Assembly: GCA_017508895.1 (NCBI GenBank)
Contig: JAFWRA010000004.1
Coordinates: 1-6,335 of the forward strand
DNA from: Bacteroidales bacterium
Lineage (GTDB): Bacteria; Bacteroidota; Bacteroidia; Bacteroidales; F082
Reading direction: 5' to 3'
Length of the DNA: 6,335 nt
In this document: positions 1 through 6,335 of the stretch, one piece after another
Layout of the letters: the number at the start of each line of letters is the position of its first letter
Numbering within the stretch: the stretch's first letter is position 1
Notes under the pieces: generated by a model
Told to the model about the DNA's origin: nothing
The model's input: only the letters and a program-made list of their open reading frames with translations
Databases searched by the model: none
Program-made: the position numbers and the translations under genes

Positions 1-1296
1 GCAAATCTTTCTCACCTTCCCCCGTGAATCCTCTCTTTCGTAATAACCAGTCTCGTAGTCTCTCTGAAATTCTTTGAAACTCTTTATTTCCTTCAACACC
101 TCAAATCCCGCTTTTTGCTCCCAGTATGTTTGATTTCGATAAGTATATTCCCAGAACGACATCTTTTTGTAAAAAGCCTGCTGGTTGCACCAACGGGCTA
201 TTTGGATATAAAGATTTGAAACAGGTGCCATTTTGTAATCTTCATGCCGCATCAAATAACCTACACAACCGTATGTCATCAACACCTTTATTCGTTGAAA
301 AATCTCCCAAATGTCCTTATAGAACTTATCTTTATTATTCTCACTTTGCTTAAATCCGCAGAAAAGATAGAATTTTGTACCCTTATTGGGATTATAGTGC
401 TTCCAAATCTTTAGGGCTCGCTCTATCAGCGGACGGTCTTTCCAATTGTCGAAAGCAAAGATGAAATCGCCATGATACTTTGTCTTCGAAAGCATTTCTG
501 CCATTTCTTCACCATGAGGGCTCTCGGCAAGCATTCGCTCATCAAGGCCTTGACGAAACTGAAATGGACGGCCTGTGTCAATCAATTGTTGCAATTTGGA
601 GCGCCACACCTCTGGATCAGCAGCAAGGAAATTGTCATCCCAAAGATAGATGTATGGGCGGACCAATCGGCCATGCTCATCCCGCTCTTCATCAAGGAAC
701 CATTCAAGCTCGGAATACGGGAAGATTATATCCTCCAACTTGTTAATGCAGAAAGGACAGTGACGAATACAGCCCCGAGTCAAAAAGCCTATACTGTATT
801 GCTGATAATCTTTGTACTTGTCTCGTTTGAAACCCTCAGAGACTTTACGTTCTACAAATTCATCATATAGATGGTAATATGGCATTTGATGGGCAAGATC
901 GATACCGTGAGTGCGAGCGCCGCCACGATGGTTGGGATATTTATTCAAAAAATCATCGCGCTCCAATTGAGCCATGTCATTATCGCGCTTCTGGCGGTAT
1001 ATGTTCACATTCAGTTCATTGGCATAAAAACCAGTACCGCCTTTCCGGAACTTTCGTTTTTGTGCTGGCGTAGCTTTCTCGTAGAAAGCCGGCATTTGAG
1101 TGAATGTGAAAACACGCGAGACATAGATGTATTTATAAGACGCTATGTCTTCATCCTGATCAATAATCAGTTTGAAATCAACTTCATTGTCATTAAGGAA
1201 CCCTGCCAGTTTCATCAAGACAAGATTAGGATGCCGAGTCCCGTTGCAAAGCAGGTCGGCATCTACTAGTCCTATCTTAATACTTTTCTTAGGCAT
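1..1296 (-). CDS. Radical SAM protein of unknown function (3' end cut by window edge)
   Basis: I translated this frame by hand: 432 codons from an ATG at 1296 to the left edge with no stop, so the C-terminus is missing. The [4Fe-4S]/SAM motif CxxxCxxC is seen as C176-IRH-C180-PF-C183 in the stretch FLTRGCIRHCPFCI. Other recognisable blocks are an N-terminal Rossmann-like strand and helix (IGLVDADLL, then HPNLVLMKLAGFL, about residues 8-34), a VSRVFTFT strand (59-66), GGTGF (86-90), YLWDDNFLA (217-225) and FRQGLDERML (248-257). The N-terminal part resembles the degenerate B12-binding-like region of radical SAM proteins with a PNLALMK-type motif, but I see no cobalamin DxHxxG motif. Radical SAM enzymes cleave S-adenosylmethionine to start radical chemistry; the substrate here is unknown. 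The protein has no signal peptide and is probably cytoplasmic. It has its own promoter and lies beyond the terminator of the upstream gene, so it is a separate transcription unit. Family call is firm; function is not assignable. Confidence 0.88.
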   Translation of the reverse strand, partial: MPKKSIKIGLVDADLLCNGTRHPNLVLMKLAGFLNDNEVDFKLIIDQDEDIASYKYIYVSRVFTFTQMPAFYEKATPAQKRKFRKGGTGFYANELNVNIYRQKRDNDMAQLERDDFLNKYPNHRGGARTHGIDLAHQMPYYHLYDEFVERKVSEGFKRDKYKDYQQYSIGFLTRGCIRHCPFCINKLEDIIFPYSELEWFLDEERDEHGRLVRPYIYLWDDNFLAADPEVWRSKLQQLIDTGRPFQFRQGLDERMLAESPHGEEMAEMLSKTKYHGDFIFAFDNWKDRPLIERALKIWKHYNPNKGTKFYLFCGFKQSENNKDKFYKDIWEIFQRIKVLMTYGCVGYLMRHEDYKMAPVSNLYIQIARWCNQQAFYKKMSFWEYTYRNQTYWEQKAGFEVLKEIKSFKEFQRDYETGYYEREDSRGKVRKIC

Positions 1297-1317
1297 ACTT
1301 ATCCAATTATAACTCTG

Positions 1318-1348
1318 CAAAAATAGACTTTTTTGATGATTGTTTAAA
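1318..1348 (-). promoter_or_regulatory. Bacteroidetes-type promoter of the radical SAM gene
   Basis: On the minus strand TATTTTTG (1325-1318) fits the Bacteroidetes -7 consensus TAnnTTTG. A TTTA (1348-1345) lies 19 bp upstream, about where the -33 TTTG element is expected. Transcription would start near 1311, giving a leader of roughly 15 nt before the ATG at 1296. No Shine-Dalgarno sequence is visible, as is usual in this phylum. The -7 box is a good match and the -33 box is weak. Confidence 0.55.
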
Positions 1349-1367
1349 AGGATATACTTTTTTTATC

Positions 1368-1415
1368 AAATAAAAAAAAACACCTCCCCACAAGCCATAA
1401 AAGCTCATGGGGAGG
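1368..1415 (-). terminator. Intrinsic terminator of the DUF6261-like gene
   Basis: Read on the minus strand, CCTCCCCATGAGC (1415-1403) pairs with GCTTGTGGGGAGG (1395-1383) in a continuous 13-bp stem with two wobble pairs and a 7-nt loop. After two bases follows a run of nine T (1380-1372), then A and three more T. This is a canonical rho-independent terminator, 41 nt past the stop codon at 1457. It separates this gene from the radical SAM gene downstream. Confidence 0.9.
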
Positions 1416-1417
1416 CA

Positions 1418-1451
1418 AAGGCAGCAGTGGCCGAAGTCAAGCTGCTGCCTT
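1418..1451 (-). other. Second 3'-UTR hairpin directly before the terminator
   Basis: AAGGCAGCAG (1418-1427) and CTGCTGCCTT (1442-1451) form a perfect 10-bp inverted repeat with a 14-nt loop. It begins 5 nt after the stop codon and ends 2 nt before the terminator stem. Its arms have no T-tract of their own, so it is more likely to support termination or protect the mRNA 3' end than to terminate alone. Confidence 0.75.
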
Positions 1452-1456
1452 GGGCA

Positions 1457-2269
1457 TCACGCTACTCTTGTGGAGTCAGCGCTCTCGGGAAGCTCGCCAG
1501 TGTTTGGCTCGTCGACGTTTTCGGGCGATTCCTTCTCTTCGTCACCCCCGTCACGCTCGCCCTCATCGGGGTCTTCCTTCGCATTCCTGACCTTGCGCTT
1601 GTAGGTCTTGTTGAGGTCGGTGATTAGGCCAACCACATAGTTGTAGTCCTTGCCATAGGTGTCAGGGTCTTTGAAGGCCATGCCGTCGAGATAGACCAAC
1701 AGCCTCTCCAATTTGGCGGCGGCCTCACGCTTCAGTTCAAGTTTGCTCTTCTGAGGCTTGACCTCGTTGTGCATATCCTGAACTGCCATAAGCCTTTGCA
1801 ACAAGGCTTCCATCGCGCTTCTGACGTTCTTGATGCGCGCATCCAGGCCCGGGATCTTGGCCACATGGACTTTCAACTCGGGATTGTCCAAGTCGCTCAA
1901 CATGGCCTGCACCTCAGCCAGACGGCTGTGCACGTCCATCTTGTAGAAGACGCCGTACTTCCTCAGTTGCTGCTTGAGGACCATGGCACTGGCCTTCATC
2001 TCTTCATCAGGCTCAAAACGATGTGAGTCGATGTAGCGTGAGGCCGACGCCAGCCGATCGTGCAGCATCAAGGATTCCTTTTTGATGCCCACCTTGACCA
2101 TGTCTTTCTTGATGGTCAGGAAGAGCATCCCCTTCGCGTTTTCCACCTCTTTGACCAACGCGTTCAGATGTTCGTCCGAACGGTTGTCTGATAAGCGGTG
2201 GCAGATCTGATCGAGACCTGTGTAGAACTGATCGGAGTTCAGTCCTAAACTCAAATGTACACTAAACAT
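1457..2269 (-). CDS. DUF6261-like hypothetical protein, helical with acidic tail
   Basis: This is a complete frame of 270 residues (ATG at 2269, TGA at 1457-1459). It is predicted from composition to be almost entirely alpha-helical, without signal peptide or membrane segment, so cytoplasmic. The layout resembles my recollection of DUF6261, a Bacteroidetes-restricted family of about 220-260 residues with no known function: a helix with HDRLASASRYI (70-80), an acidic-start helix (87-103) followed by YGVFYK (105-110), a helix ending in MLSDL (123-127), and a later helix SAMEALLQRL (151-160). That match is from memory of the pattern, not a search. The last 40 residues (about 231-270) are rich in D, E, G, P and S and are probably disordered. 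The start is supported by the A/T-rich leader upstream. I see no TAnnTTTG box in the 150 bp before it. Its 5' side faces the dyad array at 2416-2883. It ends at a strong terminator and appears monocistronic. Confidence 0.8.
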   Translation of the reverse strand: MFSVHLSLGLNSDQFYTGLDQICHRLSDNRSDEHLNALVKEVENAKGMLFLTIKKDMVKVGIKKESLMLHDRLASASRYIDSHRFEPDEEMKASAMVLKQQLRKYGVFYKMDVHSRLAEVQAMLSDLDNPELKVHVAKIPGLDARIKNVRSAMEALLQRLMAVQDMHNEVKPQKSKLELKREAAAKLERLLVYLDGMAFKDPDTYGKDYNYVVGLITDLNKTYKRKVRNAKEDPDEGERDGGDEEKESPENVDEPNTGELPESADSTRVA

Positions 2270-2306
2270 AAAATAAAAAATGAATTGTAAAAAAATGAAT
2301 GTTTGA

Positions 2307-2372
2307 ACGGCTCAGGCCGTCCTCGAATAGTTGTTTTCCAGGCAGCAGCGGCTTTGCTGCGAGGAAGGGACG
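2307..2372. repeat. Cluster of GC-rich inverted repeats upstream of the DUF6261-like gene
   Basis: ACGGC-TCAG-GCCGT (2307-2320) is a tight 5-bp hairpin. Immediately after it CCTCG (2321-2325) can pair with CGAGG (2360-2364), enclosing an inner GCAGC/GCTGC pair (2342-2346 with 2356-2360, sharing C2360, so the two are alternative or staggered folds). The minus strand continues from the first hairpin into a run of seven T at 2295-2289, but 11 nt separate them, too far for a classical terminator. It may be leader structure of the gene starting at 2269 if transcription begins further upstream. Confidence 0.45.
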
Positions 2373-2415
2373 CATCAACATGCTTGGCTCATCCATTCGG
2401 GCATTCAGCACTTTC

Positions 2416-2883
2416 GTCATCATGCACGACCTCTCATCTCACGGTTTGAGGCTTTTTGTTGTGTTGTATGACGTTTTGTCCATCGCGTGGACTTTTCGCC
2501 ATGTCTTACGATGCTTTCGTCCACCGCGTGAACTTTTCGTCGTGATGTACGACGATTTGTTCATCGCGTGAACTTTTTGTCGTGCCACACGATGCTTTTG
2601 TTCACCGAGTGAACTGTTTGGTCGTAACATACGACAAAATGTCCGTTTTTTCGTCCTTTTCGATGGTCTTCGATGGCTCGACAGTCCAACAGTTGAGGGA
2701 ATCAGTCGTTGATCTTGATCAAAACGCCCGCTTTTTGGACTTTTTCATCGTCAACTATGATGTCTTTCCGCATCGCGTTAAGAAATCAATCGTTGTGTAT
2801 GACATATTGTCCATCGCGCTAACATTTCATCGTGAGGTACGACTATCATCCACATCAATTCATGAACGGTCGTTGGTCTTGAC
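2416..2883. repeat. Phased array of alternating 15-bp palindromes, 20-21 bp period
   Basis: Two dyad motifs alternate. Type A (GTCGT-N5-ACGAC) starts at 2416, 2458, 2498, 2539, 2579, 2621, then 2705, 2747, 2789, 2829 and 2869. Type B (GTTCA-NCGNG-TGAAC) starts at 2436, 2478, 2519, 2559, 2600, then weakly at 2641 and 2684, and at 2726, 2768, 2809 and 2849. Start-to-start spacing is nearly always 20 or 21 bp, and the phase is kept across the degenerate stretch 2641-2740. Copies 2458-2635 are the cleanest, with several perfect 5-bp arms (2478, 2539, 2559, 2600, 2621). Linkers are about 5-6 nt and T-rich on the plus strand. The period is not a multiple of three and open frames across it are short, so it is not coding. 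It fits phased binding sites for a dimeric DNA-binding protein or a noncoding repeat family; the function is unknown. Confidence 0.85.
2458..2620. repeat. Tandem duplication of an 81-bp four-dyad unit
   Basis: Inside the array, 2458-2538 and 2539-2620 are two copies of an A-B-A-B block. The second and fourth members share features specific to their position: both third dyads end ACGAT followed by GCTTT, and both fourth dyads have CACCG instead of CATCG. The array therefore grew at least partly by duplication of 81-bp blocks and not only of single dyads. The later degenerate copies at 2705 and 2869 lie 164 bp apart, about two such blocks. Confidence 0.7.
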
Positions 2884-3060
2884 CTCGAAAAGGGGGAAAT
2901 GCCCGAAATGGTTCCTATCAATGGCTTATGGAGTCACTGTCAGGATTGTGACCGCTTCTGGCAAGCATAAACGAACGGCAACGTGGCCGCAACGTCGGTT
3001 TCGTCATTGGTTTTGCTTGCGCAAGGCAGGGCCTCGCAGGTTGATGTATGAAGAATAGGG
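2884..3060. other. Intergenic stretch without a recognised gene
   Basis: This stretch is GC-richer than its AT-rich right-hand neighbour. It holds a perfect 10-bp palindrome CTTGCGCAAG (3016-3025) and a short direct repeat GCAACGT separated by four bases (about 2979-2996). Frames are open on both strands for part of it, but with no convincing start, promoter or family. It may be the flank of the dyad array or the remnant of an inserted element. Confidence 0.4.
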
Positions 3061-3175
3061 AACTATTGGTTAGATAGCTCCTCTCCACGGGTTCAAGGCT
3101 CACGTTAGTCAAGGTCTCTATCGCCTTGGCATACAAGTCTTGAATGATTGTGTCTGTTATGGTTATGAATAACAT
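2918..3175 (-). pseudogene. Small open frame, possibly a truncated gene start (85 codons)
   Basis: An ATG at 3175 opens a frame of 85 codons. The first 37 or so residues (MLFITITDTIIQDLYAKAIE and onward to about YLTN) look like a normal protein N-terminus with an amphipathic helix. From about residue 45 the translation becomes rich in P, R, K and C and reads like noncoding DNA. This change falls near 3050-3060, where base composition also changes. A promoter-like box lies just upstream. One reading is a gene cut short by insertion or decay; another is a chance frame. I recognise no family, and a genuine 85-residue peptide cannot be excluded. Confidence 0.3.
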
Positions 3176-3193
3176 ATATTAATTTTTGTTCCG

Positions 3194-3201
3194 CGAAAGT
3201 A
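3194..3201 (-). promoter_or_regulatory. Possible -7 promoter box upstream of the small open frame
   Basis: On the minus strand TACTTTCG (3201-3194) differs by one base from TAnnTTTG and lies 18 nt upstream of the ATG at 3175. No TTTG-like -33 element is seen at the usual distance, so this is a weak call. If real, it would drive the small open frame or a short untranslated RNA toward the array. Confidence 0.3.
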
Positions 3202-3258
3202 AAGCATTTTGGTGACATGGGGATATAAAAAATGCAATTAATTTGTCAACAAAATTAT

Positions 3259-3340
3259 CAACATGCTAAAATGTTGGTTTTCTGCATAAATAAATGCAGT
3301 TTCTATTATTTAGAACAAAATAAAGCAGATGTAAAATCTG
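3259..3340 (-). terminator. Three short hairpins, possible terminator region of the beta-galactosidase gene
   Basis: In AT-rich DNA three perfect small stems follow each other: CAGAT/ATCTG (3326-3330 with 3336-3340), CTGCAT/ATGCAG (3282-3287 with 3294-3299) and CAACAT/ATGTTG (3259-3264 with 3271-3276). Read on the minus strand, the first is followed by CTTTATTTTGTTC and the third by ATAATTTTG, both weakly T-rich. Individually they are poor terminators with 5-6 bp AT-rich stems. Together they are the most likely end of transcription after the stop at 3506. Confidence 0.4.
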
Positions 3341-3386
3341 ATGAGTGACAGTAAAATAAGGCTGACGACATGGCAATCGCGTTATA

Positions 3387-3503
3387 GCAGATATAGATTT
3401 CACCGGCTTTCTGCCCATAGATCCCAGCCTACCCTCTTCCAGCGCGGGGATGACATGGGCAGAAAGAATTGAATTGACGCAGCCATAGATTTCAACGGCT
3501 TTC
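3387..3503. repeat. Pair of 25-bp direct repeats enclosing a long inverted repeat
   Basis: The copies are 3387-3411 and 3479-3503, 92 bp apart and identical at 22 of 25 positions; both begin GCAG and end GGCTTTC, and share ATAGATTTCA. The right copy ends two bases before the stop triplet of the beta-galactosidase gene (3506-3508). Between them lies a 12-bp perfect inverted repeat described separately. The arrangement could be a small duplication, a miniature element or a regulatory 3'-UTR structure. Confidence 0.7.
3407..3466. repeat. 12-bp perfect inverted repeat with inner stem
   Basis: CTTTCTGCCCAT (3407-3418) pairs with ATGGGCAGAAAG (3455-3466). After a small internal loop ATCCC (3421-3425) pairs with GGGAT (3447-3451), leaving a loop of about 21 nt. 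In the beta-galactosidase mRNA it would be a strong hairpin 39 nt past the stop codon. No T-tract follows on either strand, so it is not a classical terminator. The left arm overlaps the last five bases of the left 25-bp repeat. Confidence 0.75.
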
Positions 3504-3505
3504 AA

Positions 3506-6335
<2,830 letters not shown>

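Noticed and set aside
472..1269. Plus-strand open frames of about 130 codons on the left
   Set aside because: They are antisense to the radical SAM frame, which has clear catalytic motifs, and they lack promoters or family features.
2270..2420. Promoter for the DUF6261-like gene
   Set aside because: I looked for TAnnTTTG on the minus strand in this stretch and found no acceptable match.
2416..2883. CRISPR array
   Set aside because: There are no identical repeats separated by unique spacers of constant length; the units are short palindromes with 5-6 nt T-rich linkers, and no cas genes are seen.
2357..3039. CTGCGAGG (2357-2364) and its inverted copy (3032-3039) as terminal repeats of an element holding the array
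   Set aside because: Only 8 bp match, there is no flanking target duplication and no transposase, so chance is likely.
2299..3058. Plus-strand frames 2299-2571 and 2582-3058 and the minus-strand frame 2439-2630 across the dyad array
   Set aside because: Their repetitive translations (VVMYD- and SYITTK-type) are produced by the array itself. The 20-21 bp period shifts frame, so no single protein repeat is maintained.
3266..3505. Minus-strand frame of 79 codons starting right after the beta-galactosidase stop
   Set aside because: It starts at a TTG, runs through the direct repeats, inverted repeat and small hairpins, and has no protein-like composition.

Overview
The window looks like chromosomal DNA from a gut-type Bacteroidales bacterium (Prevotellaceae or Bacteroidaceae are my best guesses). 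The basis is a LacZ-type GH2 beta-galactosidase with a Bacteroidetes-style C-terminal extension, promoters of the TAnnTTTG class instead of sigma70 boxes, A/T-rich leaders without Shine-Dalgarno sequences, and a protein resembling the Bacteroidetes-only family DUF6261. All three clear genes lie on the minus strand, so transcription runs right to left.

Right part (3506-6335): most of a beta-galactosidase gene. Its 5' end, including the signal peptide region and the sugar-binding and jelly-roll domains, lies beyond the right edge. Both catalytic glutamates are present. Downstream of its stop are two 25-bp direct repeats bracketing a 12-bp inverted repeat (3387-3503), then three short hairpins in AT-rich DNA (3259-3340).

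Middle part (2270-3505, about 1.2 kb without a convincing gene): a weak promoter and an 85-codon open frame that may be a decayed gene start (2918-3175), a GC-richer stretch without clear content, and the most striking object in the window. This is an array of roughly 23 small palindromes between 2416 and 2883, repeated every 20-21 bp (two helical turns). It alternates two motif types, GTCGT-N5-ACGAC and GTTCA-NCGNG-TGAAC, separated by T-rich linkers. Paired substitutions within copies suggest that the dyad symmetry is what is conserved.

Left part (1-2269): a 270-residue helical DUF6261-like protein whose 5' end faces the array, followed by two back-to-back hairpins, the second with a T-tract (a strong terminator). 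Next comes a separate promoter and a radical SAM protein (CxxxCxxC cluster motif) that runs off the left edge without a stop codon.

The three genes appear to be separate transcription units, and nothing seen here ties them into one pathway. The most unusual content is the phased dyad array and the repeat/hairpin unit at the beta-galactosidase 3' end.
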